Positions 19,475 through 29,342 of a DNA stretch of 64,000 nucleotides are shown here, piece after piece. The notes beneath the pieces were generated by a model. It was not told the origin of the DNA, did no database searches, and worked only from the letters and a program-made list of their open reading frames with translations. Each line of letters begins with the position of its first letter. Positions within the stretch are counted from its first letter, which is position 1. Source of the stretch: Yersinia similis (GTDB lineage: Bacteria > Pseudomonadota > Gammaproteobacteria > Enterobacterales > Enterobacteriaceae). Position numbers and translations under genes: made by a program. Where the stretch lies: NCBI RefSeq assembly GCF_001053095.1, contig NZ_CGBP01000007.1, positions 62,001-126,000 of the forward strand. Direction: 5' to 3'.

Positions 19475-20161
19475 ATGAAATACCTTTATTCGATACTGAG
19501 CATCGCGCTGTTACTGGCCCCTGGTACCGCCACTTATGGCCAACTGCTTGCTACCCCCACCCGTATTGCGGTAGAGGCACAAGAGCAGAAGCGTACCGTA
19601 CAGGTGTATAACAGCGGCGATACACCGCTTTATCTGGATATCACATTACAACGTGTGGATAACCCAGGCGTGAACCCCGAGCGTAAAACACCCATCAGTG
19701 AAATCTCTCAGCCTGAAATGATTTTTAACCCTAACCGCATTACGTTAGGGCCGAGACAAAAGCGGGATATTACGCTGATCCCACTCAAATCACCGGTACA
19801 GGAAACCCTTTACCGCCTGTATATCAACCCCGTGCTCAATATCAAAGCGGTTGGCGATGGGGAGGATAAAAGTAAAGTTCATGCCCCGATGACCATCAGT
19901 ATTGGTTATGGCGTGCTGATTCATCATTTGCCACCGGCTGCGGCACAAACTCGCCAGTGGCAACATCAATGCATAGCCACTGGCGAGCTAACACTCACCG
20001 CTACCGGAACAGTGCACAGTAAGTTTAAACAGCTTGAATCGAACGGTAACCCCGTACTGGCCAACAGTCTGAATCTGTATCCGGGTACCGCGGTTACCCT
20101 GCCCGTCAAACAACTCAACGGTGAGGTGGACGATGAAAGCTTTAGTCTTCGCTGTCATTAG
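19475..20161 (+). CDS. Fimbrial periplasmic chaperone 1 (alpha-fimbriae)
   Basis: A 228-residue immunoglobulin-fold pilus chaperone with a Sec signal (KYLYSILSIALLLAPGTATYG). It follows the chaperone pattern: LLATPTRIAVEAQEQKRTVQ, LDITLQRVDNPGV, and a Lys/Arg-rich LGPRQKRDITLIPL before YRLYINPVL. The start has AGGA six bases upstream, which leaves 17 bp after the usher stop. It overlaps the next chaperone gene by 29 bp. It probably holds pilins in the periplasm and delivers them to the usher. Confidence 0.85.
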   Translation: MKYLYSILSIALLLAPGTATYGQLLATPTRIAVEAQEQKRTVQVYNSGDTPLYLDITLQRVDNPGVNPERKTPISEISQPEMIFNPNRITLGPRQKRDITLIPLKSPVQETLYRLYINPVLNIKAVGDGEDKSKVHAPMTISIGYGVLIHHLPPAAAQTRQWQHQCIATGELTLTATGTVHSKFKQLESNGNPVLANSLNLYPGTAVTLPVKQLNGEVDDESFSLRCH

Positions 20162-20780
20162 CCTCTTACCGCTCAGTGCCACCGGCGTGATAGATATTCA
20201 GCCACAAATCGTGGAAATACAGCAGGCGAATACCGTGGTTACCGTGATCAACCATGGCATAACTGCTGAATATATTACTGTGCAGTTATATCGGTTGAAT
20301 AACCCCGGCGTCGCCCCTGAACTGGAATCGCTGACACCTGTTGGCTACCAGCAACAGCCCTTACTTTTTGCCGCACCGTTGAAACTGACGCTAGGCCCTC
20401 GACAGAGCGGGAAAATTTTTCTACATGCCTTGGGGGCACCGGAACAAGAACAGGTTTATCGGTTAGCCGTGGTACCAGACAACCACTTGAAAATCAGTGG
20501 CGGCAATGCGGCTGTCGTGGGCGTGCAGATCAGTTATATGGGGCTTATCAGGCACTTGCCAGCATCAATACAACATCAATGGATACACCGTTGTATCGCT
20601 GGGAAGCCTGAATTACACAATACCGGTAATACCCGCCTGTACTGGCATCAACTGCAAGCAAAGGGGCAAATGATAGACGATTTTACGCTCTACCCTGGCC
20701 AGCGTCGGCAGTTAGACCTCAGTGAGTTGCAAGGAAAAGTAGAAGAACAGACGGTTAGCCTGCAATGCCCTTCGGGCTAG
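20133..20780 (+). CDS. Fimbrial periplasmic chaperone 2 (alpha-fimbriae)
   Basis: A 215-residue paralogue of the preceding chaperone. Both share LQRVDNPGV/LYRLNNPGVAPE, LGPRQ(K/S), YRLxxxP and a C-terminal LYPG...L pattern ending in a cysteine-containing SLQC or SLRC. The signal peptide is KALVFAVISLLPLSATG. I chose the ATG with GAGGTGG upstream over the GTG four codons earlier. Two chaperones suggest division of labour, perhaps one for the major pilin and one for the tip or minor subunit, as proposed for EcpB/EcpE. This is inference. Confidence 0.82.
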   Translation: MKALVFAVISLLPLSATGVIDIQPQIVEIQQANTVVTVINHGITAEYITVQLYRLNNPGVAPELESLTPVGYQQQPLLFAAPLKLTLGPRQSGKIFLHALGAPEQEQVYRLAVVPDNHLKISGGNAAVVGVQISYMGLIRHLPASIQHQWIHRCIAGKPELHNTGNTRLYWHQLQAKGQMIDDFTLYPGQRRQLDLSELQGKVEEQTVSLQCPSG

Positions 20781-20840
20781 CCTCCAGGTAATAGGCTATC
20801 AACAGATTTATTAGCATCAAGAAGAAGGACAAACCAAAAA

Positions 20841-21356
20841 ATGAATACCATAAAAATGACTATCACGTTGCTATTGCTCTCATGGCATACCTGCTGGGCC
20901 GCAACGCCATTGGGGGATATCGACGTCAAATTAGAGGTGACCGCCCAATCCAAAATAGAAATCGAAAAGCCACATGGTGGCTGGTACGACAATATCAAGC
21001 TGCACAATAGCCCGGAGAACCATGCCGTTTATCAGGTAGAAGTCCCGGTAGCCGTCAAACTCCGGCGGCAAGAGGGGTATCAAGTCTCGATTAAAAGCCC
21101 GCTAATACTCACCCGCCAATCAGATGCTTTTAGTTCAATAGAACAGACATTCTCACCTGCGGATGTACGTTGGGGAAATAACCGCACCAACTTACGTTTA
21201 CTGTCTGCGGTACCGGAATCCTTTAGCGTACCCCCACAGACGGCCAGCCACACCACCGATTATGTATTACATATATCCGCACACGCCCCCACAGGGGAAA
21301 ATACTGCGGGGAAATATCACGGGCAGCTGACATTGATATTCGAAGTTAATAGCTGA
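20841..21356 (+). CDS. CS1-type minor fimbrial subunit
   Basis: A 171-residue secreted subunit with signal MNTIKMTITLLLLSWHTCWA and AAGGA upstream of the start. The mature ATPLGDIDVKLEVTAQ resembles the N-terminus of the major pilin, and the C-terminus GKYHGQLTLIFEVN resembles its GEKYSGVIQLRLEP end. It is therefore a second pilin-fold subunit, probably minor. It lies between the chaperones and the tip gene. Confidence 0.75.
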   Translation: MNTIKMTITLLLLSWHTCWAATPLGDIDVKLEVTAQSKIEIEKPHGGWYDNIKLHNSPENHAVYQVEVPVAVKLRRQEGYQVSIKSPLILTRQSDAFSSIEQTFSPADVRWGNNRTNLRLLSAVPESFSVPPQTASHTTDYVLHISAHAPTGENTAGKYHGQLTLIFEVNS

Positions 21357-21377
21357 TAGTCACGGAGAGACCATTAA

Positions 21378-22481
21378 ATGAATATAAGAAACAAACCATT
21401 ATTTATCGGATTATTGCTGTTATTACTTCACCCCGCAGCGATGGCCACCAAGTGGGCCGATAACTATTTTTATCCATTAGCCAATAAGTATTCGAATTGT
21501 AAAGTCACGTTATTAGAAGATAATAGCGTCGCGGTTTCTTTTGATTTCACACTAGTAGATCATTTATTTGAGACAGACCGTGGCCCACATCTTCAACGCT
21601 GGAAAAAGATAATTGGTACTCAGCAAGATGTTCTGTTGGTACAGAATAACGCTTTACTGTTTCTCTATTTTTATCATGCCGATGGTTCAGCTGATTTTAG
21701 TATCCGGCCTGGGGATATCCAAAATATGTCACTGAATGGCGTACCCGTTCAAGAGATTGATTACAATCTCCAAGAGGCAAAATTTGTCAGTACCCACCCC
21801 TTTTCAAACCAAAGTTACCACGTGTCATTCAACATTGCGGCAAATGCCCTCGAACATATCAGAATTGGTGCCACCATTGGGGGGGTACTCCATTCTGAAG
21901 GATTATTTTATTCCGTGCGTTCACCACAAGGCGTGGCATTTAATCAATCAGGTGATCAATGCGAATTCTTTGATCCGCTGACAGAACAAGCCCCCGTTAA
22001 TGCTTTGCATATTGACCCTAAATTTCGGCTGGGGTCCGCAATATGGCAGTTAAAAACCCTCGATCTGGATCATCTACTCGATAGCACAGCTGATAACCAT
22101 GGGTTACATGCGCCATTGATTAACGCCCCAGCTAACCGTTTTTGTATCCATTACCCGGCGATAGGTACACAAAATAGGCGTTATATGATCAGTGCCAGTA
22201 ATCTCAATGGGTTAGCTGAGAGCAATCGCTATTTTCAGTTAAAAGATAGCCGGGGTGAGCACATCATCAACTACAAGATCACACTAAAAAATCATGCAGA
22301 TAGTGAGGCTGATTTTTCATTACCCAAAGAGAAAAAGTTTATTCAGCTAAAGAGTGATAATAGCAACGGCGGCGAAGCACAGATGTGCTGGTCACCCCGC
22401 ATTCGGGTTTACAGTACCGATACCACCGATAAAGGTCACTACACGGATACGCTGAATTTTACTATCACGCCGTTAGCCTGA
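21378..22481 (+). CDS. Putative fimbrial tip adhesin (CooD/CfaE position)
   Basis: The 367-residue last gene of the operon, secreted (hydrophobic PLFIGLLLLLLHPAAMA). By position and size it is the counterpart of CS1 tip adhesins, with an N-terminal binding domain and a C-terminal pilin-like domain (GEAQMCWSPRIRVYSTD...FTITPL). Few cysteines are present. A G7 tract at 21879-21885 lies in the coding sequence. The receptor is unknown. Similarity to known tip proteins is low to my eye. Confidence 0.7.
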   Translation: MNIRNKPLFIGLLLLLLHPAAMATKWADNYFYPLANKYSNCKVTLLEDNSVAVSFDFTLVDHLFETDRGPHLQRWKKIIGTQQDVLLVQNNALLFLYFYHADGSADFSIRPGDIQNMSLNGVPVQEIDYNLQEAKFVSTHPFSNQSYHVSFNIAANALEHIRIGATIGGVLHSEGLFYSVRSPQGVAFNQSGDQCEFFDPLTEQAPVNALHIDPKFRLGSAIWQLKTLDLDHLLDSTADNHGLHAPLINAPANRFCIHYPAIGTQNRRYMISASNLNGLAESNRYFQLKDSRGEHIINYKITLKNHADSEADFSLPKEKKFIQLKSDNSNGGEAQMCWSPRIRVYSTDTTDKGHYTDTLNFTITPLA

Positions 22482-22528
22482 TCCCTATGACGTTATTAAT
22501 AGCCAGGTTATCAATAAACTGAACACTC

Positions 22529-22588
22529 AATAATTCGAGTTGCAACAGAGCAATCAACGCATAGGCAACTCGAAATATAATGGGTATA
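22529..22588. repeat. Truncated ERIC-like palindromic remnant
   Basis: Inverted ends AATAATTCGAGTTGC (22529-22543) and GCAACTCGAAATATAAT (from 22565), ending in the GGGTATA typical of Yersinia ERIC termini, with only about 20 bp between. This looks like an internally deleted copy just after the fimbrial operon. Confidence 0.6.
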
Positions 22589-22601
22589 AATAGAGTTAAT
22601 A

Positions 22602-23057
22602 TCACGTAGTAATACAAAAGTATTTACTGAACCAGGATGGCTTTTTGGTACCAGAATCTACTTTTTGATCAGGGCTAATAACCTGGGTAGGAATACGATA
22701 TTCGCGATCAGCACGGGTATCTAAGTAAATATTACGGTTAAGGCTGAGATAGTCGATATAGCTAGCTTGCTCTCTATTAGGTATTTCTCGAACGTGCAAC
22801 TGGCCAAATTTAATCGTCTTTTTTTCGCCAGAAGCAATAGTTTCATTATTGAGTTCTGAGTGATTTTTTGTGGCTTTTAAAATTCCTTTTGGGCCTTGTA
22901 ATTTATCGTTATTCACATGGGAACTGGTCACTTTATATTCGTGATTATCTCCGTTCTTATTAGTAATATTTAGCATGACGTCTGCTGTCAAAAAAGCGAA
23001 GGAACGAACTGCAGATAATCCATGTAAGTCCATTGTGTTACTTGTACCACCAATCAT
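22602..23057 (-). CDS. Hypothetical protein
   Basis: I do not recognise this 151-residue protein. A good ribosome-binding site (AAAGGATAGG) precedes the ATG, and composition is AT-rich like the fimbrial genes. There is no signal peptide or membrane segment. The N-terminal half is strand-like (AFLTADVMLNITNKNG, EYKVTSSHVNND). The C-terminus ends KKPSWFSKYFCITT, with a hydrophobic aromatic tail. It lies between the fimbrial operon and livF on the opposite strand to the fimbriae, in an accessory segment separating ugpB from livF, which are neighbours in E. coli. Confidence 0.65.
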   Translation of the reverse strand: MIGGTSNTMDLHGLSAVRSFAFLTADVMLNITNKNGDNHEYKVTSSHVNNDKLQGPKGILKATKNHSELNNETIASGEKKTIKFGQLHVREIPNREQASYIDYLSLNRNIYLDTRADREYRIPTQVISPDQKVDSGTKKPSWFSKYFCITT

Positions 23058-23255
23058 AACCTATCCTTTTTAAAGTGCAGTGAAGGATAGATACTAAGCC
23101 TATGCAGACGAGAGTGGCATCAGGCTTTATATTGAACCGATGAGCTACCTTTTGGAATATTATTAGCCTTATCTGTCGGGAAGCAGGAGGGCAAAGCCGC
23201 CCCTCCTGCGGCTTGCGCGGAACATAAGGATCCGAGTAACGAACGCCGCTAACGC

Positions 23256-23279
23256 CCCTGCAACGTCAAGGACGAAGGG
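23256..23279 (+). repeat. 24-bp dispersed repeat, copy 1
   Basis: The same 24 bp as 50365-50388 with one mismatch; the core is CAAGGACGAAGGG. It probably belongs to a dispersed intergenic repeat family. It lies just after the livF stop. Confidence 0.6.
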
Positions 23280-23284
23280 GGATA

Positions 23285-23986
23285 TTAGCCACCAAGATAA
23301 GCTGACCGCACCGCTTCATTCGCGAGCAAAGCTGCGCCGGTATCTTCCAAAACAATACGGCCATTCTCCAACACATAACCACGGTCAGCCAATTTCAGGG
23401 CCTGATTCGCATTCTGCTCCACTAAAAAGATGGTCATCCCTTCTTCCCGCAGTTGTTGAATGGTATCGAATATTTGCAAAATGATAATTGGCGCTAATCC
23501 CAGTGACGGTTCATCCAGTAGCAGCAATTTGGGCTGGCTCATCAACGCCCGGCCTATTGCCAACATCTGTTGTTCACCACCGGACATGGTTCCTGCCCGC
23601 TGGATACGCCGCTCGAACAACCGTGGGAACAAATCATAAACCCGTTCGATCCGCTGCTGATATTGCTGACGATCAGCAAAAAAACCGCCCATTGCCAGAT
23701 TTTCTTCTACTGTCATGCGAGAGAAAACCCGTCGGCCCTCAGGGACAATCGCGATAGCTTCGCGCATAATCCGTGCAGTCTGCCAGTGGGTGATATCTTG
23801 TTCACCAAAGACAATATTGCCCTCAGTGGCTCGAGGCTCACCACATAAGGCCCCCAATAATGTGGTTTTTCCCGCACCATTGGCCCCAATCAGTGTCACA
23901 ATTTCGCCTTGCTGAATATGTAGACTGACCTGGTGCAATGCCTGAATTTTGCCATAATGGGCTGAAACTTGATTAAATGACAACAT
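23285..23986 (-). CDS. livF: Branched-chain amino acid ABC transporter ATPase
   Basis: The second ATPase of the LIV-I importer for leucine, isoleucine and valine. The 233 residues have Walker A GANGAGKTT, signature MSGGEQQM, and LLLLDEPSLGLAP. The chosen start gives MLSFNQVSAHYGKIQALHQV, aligned with E. coli; an in-frame ATG ten codons upstream (24016) is possible and arises inside a 19-bp tandem duplication. Last gene of livKHMGF. Confidence 0.95.
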   Translation of the reverse strand: MLSFNQVSAHYGKIQALHQVSLHIQQGEIVTLIGANGAGKTTLLGALCGEPRATEGNIVFGEQDITHWQTARIMREAIAIVPEGRRVFSRMTVEENLAMGGFFADRQQYQQRIERVYDLFPRLFERRIQRAGTMSGGEQQMLAIGRALMSQPKLLLLDEPSLGLAPIIILQIFDTIQQLREEGMTIFLVEQNANQALKLADRGYVLENGRIVLEDTGAALLANEAVRSAYLGG

Positions 23987-24008
23987 GTTATTATTTATGC
24001 CTCGCCCG

Positions 24009-24046
24009 CTTTCCATTTACCAAAAAGCTTTCCATTTACCAAAAGT
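24009..24046. repeat. 19-bp tandem duplication between livG and livF
   Basis: Two copies, 24009-24027 and 24028-24046, differing only at the last base. Each copy contains an ATG on the minus strand, so the duplication creates extra potential livF starts and widens the livG-livF gap. Confidence 0.9.
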
Positions 24047-24049
24047 ATG

Positions 24050-24817
24050 TTATTCACCCAAATAGGCCCGGATAACATCCGGATTGTTACGGATTTCTGC
24101 GGGTATGCCTTGCGCCAACGGCGTTCCCTGATTCACCACATAAATTCGGTCAGAAATACCCATCACCAGTTTCATATCATGCTCAATCAACAGTACCGAG
24201 ACCTGATGTTGATCGCGTAGCTCCATAATCAGCTGATTCAATTCATCGGTCTCTTTCGGGTTTAGACCTGCAGCGGGTTCATCTAGCATCAATAACTCGG
24301 GGCGCGTCACCATGCAGCGGGCGATTTCCAGCCGTCGTTGCTGACCGTAGGCTAAATTCCCTGCCTGACGGTTTGCCAGCGCTAATAGCCCTACCCGCTC
24401 CAGCCAAGTTGCCGCTCGCGCCAGTGCATCCGCTTCCGCCCGGCGAAAACCGGGGGTTTTCAGCAACCCCGCAAAAATACCGCTCTTGAGGTGTTGATGC
24501 TGCGCCACTAGCAAGTTCTCGATAACCGTCATTTCGCGGAACAAACGCACATGTTGGAAAGTCCGAATCACCCCCATGCGGGCAATCATCTGGCCCGGCA
24601 ACCCTTCAAGATGCCGCTCACGTAGCTTAATGGTGCCGCCAGACGGGCGATAAAACCCGGTCAGGCAGTTAAAGATAGTGGTTTTACCGGCTCCGTTCGG
24701 GCCAATCAGCGAGACAATTTCCCCCAGATTCAACGTCAAGCCAACATTATTGACCGCCAGTAATCCACCAAAACGCATCGACAGCCCTTCGACTGTTAAC
24801 AAAGGTTGCCTATTCAT
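24050..24817 (-). CDS. livG: Branched-chain amino acid ABC transporter ATPase
   Basis: The first ATPase of the LIV importer, 255 residues. It has Walker [10 protein letters not shown], the family insert [30 protein letters not shown] in place of a standard signature, and [15 protein letters not shown]. It overlaps the livM stop by four bases. Confidence 0.96.
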   Translation of the reverse strand: MNRQPLLTVEGLSMRFGGLLAVNNVGLTLNLGEIVSLIGPNGAGKTTIFNCLTGFYRPSGGTIKLRERHLEGLPGQMIARMGVIRTFQHVRLFREMTVIENLLVAQHQHLKSGIFAGLLKTPGFRRAEADALARAATWLERVGLLALANRQAGNLAYGQQRRLEIARCMVTRPELLMLDEPAAGLNPKETDELNQLIMELRDQHQVSVLLIEHDMKLVMGISDRIYVVNQGTPLAQGIPAEIRNNPDVIRAYLGE

Positions 24818-26100
24818 GACTGCTCTCCCTGCTTAGCCTTTACATCAGCAACTTTCAGCTTCAGTTGTGGCCGTTTCATCGGCAATAACCCTTGCGGCCG
24901 CCAGATCATCATCAAGACCATTAACGCCCCCAACAGCAACATGCTGTACGCATTGAGATCTCGCATTAATTCGCGTGAAACAACCAGCAACACGGCAGCC
25001 AAAATGACTGCAAACTGCGATCCCATCCCGCCTAGTACCACTATCGCCAGAACGAAAGCCGATTCAACGAAGGTGAAAGACTCTGGGCTGACAAACCCCT
25101 GCCGGGCAGCAAACAAGGTACCTGCAAAACCCGCAAAGGCCGCGCTGATGGTAAATGCCGTCAGCTTAATTTTGGTCGGGCTAAGACCCAGTGAGCGGCA
25201 GGCGATTTCATCTTCACGCAGTGCCTCCCACGCACGGCCCAACGGCATACGCAGTAATCGGTTAATGACGAACAGCGTCAGGATCACCAATAATAGTGCC
25301 ACCAGATACAGGAAAATGATGCGGTGGCTGGGATCGTAAGTCAGGCCAAAGAAGTTATGGAAGGTATCCCAACCGCCATCTTTCGCCGTACGGCTAAATT
25401 CCAAACCAAACAGCGTTGGCTTAGGGATTTGGCTGATGCCATTAGGCCCCCCGGTGATCTCAGTGTTATTGAGCAGCAAAATACGCACAATCTCACCAAA
25501 ACCCAGTGTCACGATAGCCAGATAATCCCCACGTAAACGCAGTACCGGGAAGCCTAGCAGGAATCCTGACAGCGCGGCGGTTATCCCGGCCAGCGGCAGG
25601 CTTTCCCAAAACCCTAAACCGTAATAGTGATTCAGCAGCGCGTAAGTATAGGCACCAATGGCATAAAAACCGCCGTAACCCAGTACCAACAGACCTGATA
25701 GCCCGACGACGACATTCAATCCCAGCCCCAACATAACGTAAATTAACGTTAGGGTGGCGATATCGACAGAGCCGCGAGACACTAAAAATGGCCAGGCGAC
25801 TGCGGCGATAATAATCGCGGCGGCAAAGAGTTTCTGGCGCGGTGTCGTGCCATCAAAACTGGGCAGCACCCACGCCGGACCTGAGACTTTTTTAATCCCC
25901 TGTTGTATGAACGGGCGTACCAGTTGGAAGCAAAAAACCACCAGACAACCGGCACCAATCCACAACCAACGAACTTCCGAAGCACCTTGTACCACCAATC
26001 GGGTACCGTCTAACTGCAACTGCAGCCCCATCACAAACGAGGCGAGGACCAGTAACACAAAGCTGGAAATAATGGCATTAACGAAGTTGAGCTGTTTCAT
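24814..26100 (-). CDS. livM: Branched-chain amino acid ABC transporter permease
   Basis: The larger inner-membrane permease of the LIV importer. It has 428 residues and about nine to ten transmembrane segments. The conserved loop [20 protein letters not shown] and [22 protein letters not shown] are typical of LivM. The start overlaps livH by four bases and the end overlaps livG by four, so all three are tightly coupled. Confidence 0.96.
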   Translation of the reverse strand: MKQLNFVNAIISSFVLLVLASFVMGLQLQLDGTRLVVQGASEVRWLWIGAGCLVVFCFQLVRPFIQQGIKKVSGPAWVLPSFDGTTPRQKLFAAAIIIAAVAWPFLVSRGSVDIATLTLIYVMLGLGLNVVVGLSGLLVLGYGGFYAIGAYTYALLNHYYGLGFWESLPLAGITAALSGFLLGFPVLRLRGDYLAIVTLGFGEIVRILLLNNTEITGGPNGISQIPKPTLFGLEFSRTAKDGGWDTFHNFFGLTYDPSHRIIFLYLVALLLVILTLFVINRLLRMPLGRAWEALREDEIACRSLGLSPTKIKLTAFTISAAFAGFAGTLFAARQGFVSPESFTFVESAFVLAIVVLGGMGSQFAVILAAVLLVVSRELMRDLNAYSMLLLGALMVLMMIWRPQGLLPMKRPQLKLKVADVKAKQGEQS

Positions 26101-27023
26101 ACTTTTTCAACCTCCGGACGGCCTAAAATCCCGGTAGGCATCACTAACAACACCACAATCAGCAGCGCGAATGAAACTGCATCTTTGTATTCAGTGCTGA
26201 GATAAGCGGAGGTCAAGGCTTCGGCCACACCCAGAACCAAGCCACCAATCATCGCGCCCGGAATACTGCCAATACCGCCTAATACTGCGGCGGTGAATGC
26301 TTTCATCCCAGCCATAAAACCAATATAGGGATTGATCACCCCGTAGAACTGCCCGAGTAACACCCCCGCAACAGCGGCCATCAGTGCACCGATCACAAAA
26401 GTCAGCGAGATAACCCGGTCAGTGTTAATGCCCAGTAAACTGGCCATTTTCAAATCTTCGGCACAGGCGCGGCAAGCGCGGCCCATGCGTGAGTAACGGA
26501 TAAACAGAGTCAGCGCCAACATGGCCAAGAAGGTGACAATCCAAATCGTCAACTGCATGGTGCTGATCGTCGCAGCAAAACCATTACTTTCACCTAAGGT
26601 CCACTGCCCAGTGACCAGACTGGGTAATGCCAAATCCCGTGAGCCTTGCGTCAGGCTGACATAGTTCTGCAGGAAAATAGACATGCCGATCGCCGAAATC
26701 AGCGCAATCAGCCGCTTGGAGCTACGAACTGGCTTATAGGCTACCCGTTCAATACTCCAGCCGTAAGTACTGGCGATCACAATCGAAACCAGGAAAGCAC
26801 AACCAATCAACAGCCAACTGGCGTCGATCCCCATCATCATTAATGCGGCGATCACGATAAATGAGACGTAACTGCTGATCATATACACTTCGCCGTGAGC
26901 AAAGTTGATCATGCCGATAATGCCGTACACCATGGTATAACCAATGGCGATCAGCGCATAAGTGCTGCCCAACGTAATACCATTGAACATCTGCTGCAGA
27001 AAATATAAAAACTGCTCTGACAT
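26097..27023 (-). CDS. livH: Branched-chain amino acid ABC transporter permease
   Basis: The smaller LIV permease, 308 residues. [20 protein letters not shown] and the loop [20 protein letters not shown] are characteristic of LivH. About eight membrane segments are visible. It follows livK after 180 bp that hold a hairpin, with ATCCCC (27093-27098) pairing GGGGAT (27110-27115). That spacing is consistent with more binding protein than permease. Confidence 0.96.
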   Translation of the reverse strand: MSEQFLYFLQQMFNGITLGSTYALIAIGYTMVYGIIGMINFAHGEVYMISSYVSFIVIAALMMMGIDASWLLIGCAFLVSIVIASTYGWSIERVAYKPVRSSKRLIALISAIGMSIFLQNYVSLTQGSRDLALPSLVTGQWTLGESNGFAATISTMQLTIWIVTFLAMLALTLFIRYSRMGRACRACAEDLKMASLLGINTDRVISLTFVIGALMAAVAGVLLGQFYGVINPYIGFMAGMKAFTAAVLGGIGSIPGAMIGGLVLGVAEALTSAYLSTEYKDAVSFALLIVVLLVMPTGILGRPEVEKV

Positions 27024-27164
27024 ACCCTAACCCTTTGATTCACTTGCCTGGCTGCCCTAGTCACTGTCCCAATCTACGCTGTAGAGGGAAAGATCCCCCC
27101 GGAATACGAGGGGATGCAGTTGATAGAAGGGGCCGGATTACTGCGAGAGCAATCCTAAAACGAG

Positions 27165-27204
27165 ATAGTTCTACTATTCTTGTCAATAGTTCTACTATTC
27201 TTGT
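27165..27204. repeat. 19-bp tandem duplication at the livK 3' end
   Basis: An identical 19-bp unit at 27165-27183 and 27186-27204, separated by two bases. The second copy touches the livK stop codon (27204-27206, minus strand). Confidence 0.9.
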
Positions 27205-28319
27205 TATTTGACTGCGGTAGAAGAACCATCCGCATGCCATTCAAAAATACCAAACTCAAACCCTTTCAAATCGCCTTTATCGTCCCAGCTCAATGGCCCC
27301 ATCACGGTCTCAACCGGTTTGCCGGTTTTCAGATCGTTAGCCAAATCAGCCGGTTCTTTGCTGCCAGTACGTTCCATCGCCGTCGTCAGTGATTGCAGCG
27401 CAGCATAAGTGGTCCACACAAATGGGCCTGTTGGATCCAGTTTTTTCGCTTTTAGCGCATCAACAATAGGTTGGTTAGCTGGAACCTGATCATAACGCTT
27501 AGGTAATGTCACCAGCATGCCTTCAGAAGCATCACCAGCGATGTTAGAGAGTGAAGAGTTACCCACGCCCTCTGGCCCCATAAAGCGGGCCGTTAGACCT
27601 GCTTGCTTAGCCTGACGCAGAATTTGGCCCATTTCTGGGTAGTAACCGCCGAAATAAACAAAATCGACGTTCTCTTTCTTCAGACGAGCAACCAGAGTAG
27701 AGAAATCTTTATCCCCTGCGGTCACACCTTCAAACAGCACAACTTCAGCACCTTGTTCTTTCAGACTATCGCGCACGGAACGTGCCAGACCTTCACCATA
27801 TTGCTGTTTATCATGTACCACGGCGATACGTTTAGGTTGAATTGTCTCAATAATATATTTGGCGGCAGTGGGGCCTTGGTCTGAATCCAGGCCAGTGGTA
27901 CGCATAATCATTTTGTAACCACGGGTGGTCAGATCCGCGTTTGTAGCAGCAGGGGTGATCATTATCACACCTTCATCTTCATAAATATCTGAAGCTGGTT
28001 GAGTTGAGGAAGAGCACAGATGGCCGATAACATAACGGATACCGTCATTTATCACTTTGTTCGCTACAGCCACGGCTTGTTTTGGATCGCAGGCATCATC
28101 GTATTCCACACCAACCAGTTTATCGCCTTTAACACCACCTTTAGCATTAATATCAGCAATAGCCTGGCGCGCACCGGTAAATTGCATGTCACCATATTGG
28201 GCCACCGGGCCAGACATCGCTCCCACAATAGCGACCTTAATGTCTTGCGCGAGCACAGAATGACTCATCGCCATTGCCATACACCCAGCCAGCAACGCTT
28301 TACCTTTTGTTAATTTCAT
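27204..28319 (-). CDS. livK: Periplasmic branched-chain amino acid binding protein
   Basis: The periplasmic receptor for leucine or leucine/isoleucine/valine. The 371-residue precursor has signal [18 protein letters not shown] and mature start [35 protein letters not shown] and [14 protein letters not shown] carry the conserved disulfide cysteines. Position next to livH and panM corresponds to livK of E. coli. Several residues are closer to LivJ (VAQYGD, MITPAA), so specificity cannot be settled. The start was moved five codons in from the longest frame. Confidence 0.93.
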   Translation of the reverse strand: MKLTKGKALLAGCMAMAMSHSVLAQDIKVAIVGAMSGPVAQYGDMQFTGARQAIADINAKGGVKGDKLVGVEYDDACDPKQAVAVANKVINDGIRYVIGHLCSSSTQPASDIYEDEGVIMITPAATNADLTTRGYKMIMRTTGLDSDQGPTAAKYIIETIQPKRIAVVHDKQQYGEGLARSVRDSLKEQGAEVVLFEGVTAGDKDFSTLVARLKKENVDFVYFGGYYPEMGQILRQAKQAGLTARFMGPEGVGNSSLSNIAGDASEGMLVTLPKRYDQVPANQPIVDALKAKKLDPTGPFVWTTYAALQSLTTAMERTGSKEPADLANDLKTGKPVETVMGPLSWDDKGDLKGFEFGIFEWHADGSSTAVK

Positions 28320-28741
28320 CCGCGAATTCCCCATCTGTCATTGTGAACGTGCTTGTTGTGTTTGTCTGAGTGTTTTAGCACTGATGTAACATTTTATTCA
28401 TAAGTAATAATGATTTAGTCTTTGAAGGCTTTATTTTTTCTAATAAGACTTTATTTTTCATACCATTAAACAGGAGTTTTATGCTGCAAATCAACTCAGA
28501 CAAGCAGAAACAAGCGGTGTAAACAGCATAAAATTAGGCGTGAATTGAGTGGTTTTTTAACAATTGATAGTGTGTTGTGCTGGTTATGTGATCATTTACT
28601 CTGGTAAAACTCGGAAAACGCAGTAGCGAAAAAACATTTCCCCCCGTGGACGTACAGAAAAACTTACACAGCTCTCTGGTCTGTGTTCTAGTACAATGAA
28701 CCTCTGCGCTATGTCCACTTTATTATCATGGTTTTTATGCG
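28320..28741. other. livK-panM intergenic region
   Basis: A 422-bp AT-rich divergent region with the promoters of livK and panM. Poly-T stretches and an imperfect repeat around CTTTATTTTT (28430 and 28449) are visible. I could not place a confident operator, for example for Lrp, and saw no gene. Confidence 0.4.
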
Positions 28742-29134
28742 ATGAAACTGACGATTATACGACTAATAACCCTTACTCATCAGGATGTTATAGATTTAGC
28801 TAAAATCTGGCCGAATCAACAGCCTGCTGTCTGGCAACAGTGGATTACTGAGGGTAAACCGCTTTTTGCTGCACGTTTTAATGAACGTTTGTTAGGTGCA
28901 GTTAAAGTGGCCGCATATGACCAACAGGCTGAGCTACAGGATCTGTGTGTCAGAGAAGTGACGCGCCGCCGAGGTGTGGGGTTGTATCTGATCGAGGAAA
29001 CGCTGCGTCAGTTACCGGAAATTAAGCATTGGTACCTGAGCGGTGATGATCTCACGGCCGCCGAGCGCCCCCAGATGAATAGCTTTATGATCGCGTGTGG
29101 TTTTAACCATGAGGCACAAGGCTGGCGGCGGTAA
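28742..29134 (+). CDS. panM: Aspartate decarboxylase maturation factor
   Basis: A GNAT-like protein of 130 residues that binds CoA and promotes cleavage of PanD pro-enzyme, linking CoA level to beta-alanine supply. It matches E. coli PanM/PanZ (YhhK): MKLTIIRL, FAARFNERLLGAVKV, and LCVREVTRRRGVGLYLIEE, the acetyl-CoA binding loop. It sits between rpoH and livK, as in E. coli. Confidence 0.92.
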   Translation: MKLTIIRLITLTHQDVIDLAKIWPNQQPAVWQQWITEGKPLFAARFNERLLGAVKVAAYDQQAELQDLCVREVTRRRGVGLYLIEETLRQLPEIKHWYLSGDDLTAAERPQMNSFMIACGFNHEAQGWRR

Positions 29135-29272
29135 GTCGTGCGAACAATAATTACGTACAGTAGCGGCGAACGGTAGGCCGTGGACAGTAATTACAAACAG
29201 TCGGCGGACGATAGTTACCGACGTTAGCTGCGGAGGTACCAAACAGTAATCAGCCAGTCTGCAGAAAAGCAA

Positions 29273-29302
29273 AAGGGCGATAATCAATATCGCCCTTCTT
29301 TA
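29273..29302. terminator. Bidirectional terminator between panM and rpoH
   Basis: AAGGGCGATA (29273-29282) pairs with TATCGCCCTT (29288-29297). It is followed by CTTT on the plus strand and by TTTTGCTTTT on the minus strand, so it can serve convergent panM and rpoH. Confidence 0.75.
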
Positions 29303-29342
29303 TCATGCCATCATGCCGGATTACGGCATCTGTTTGTTGCTA

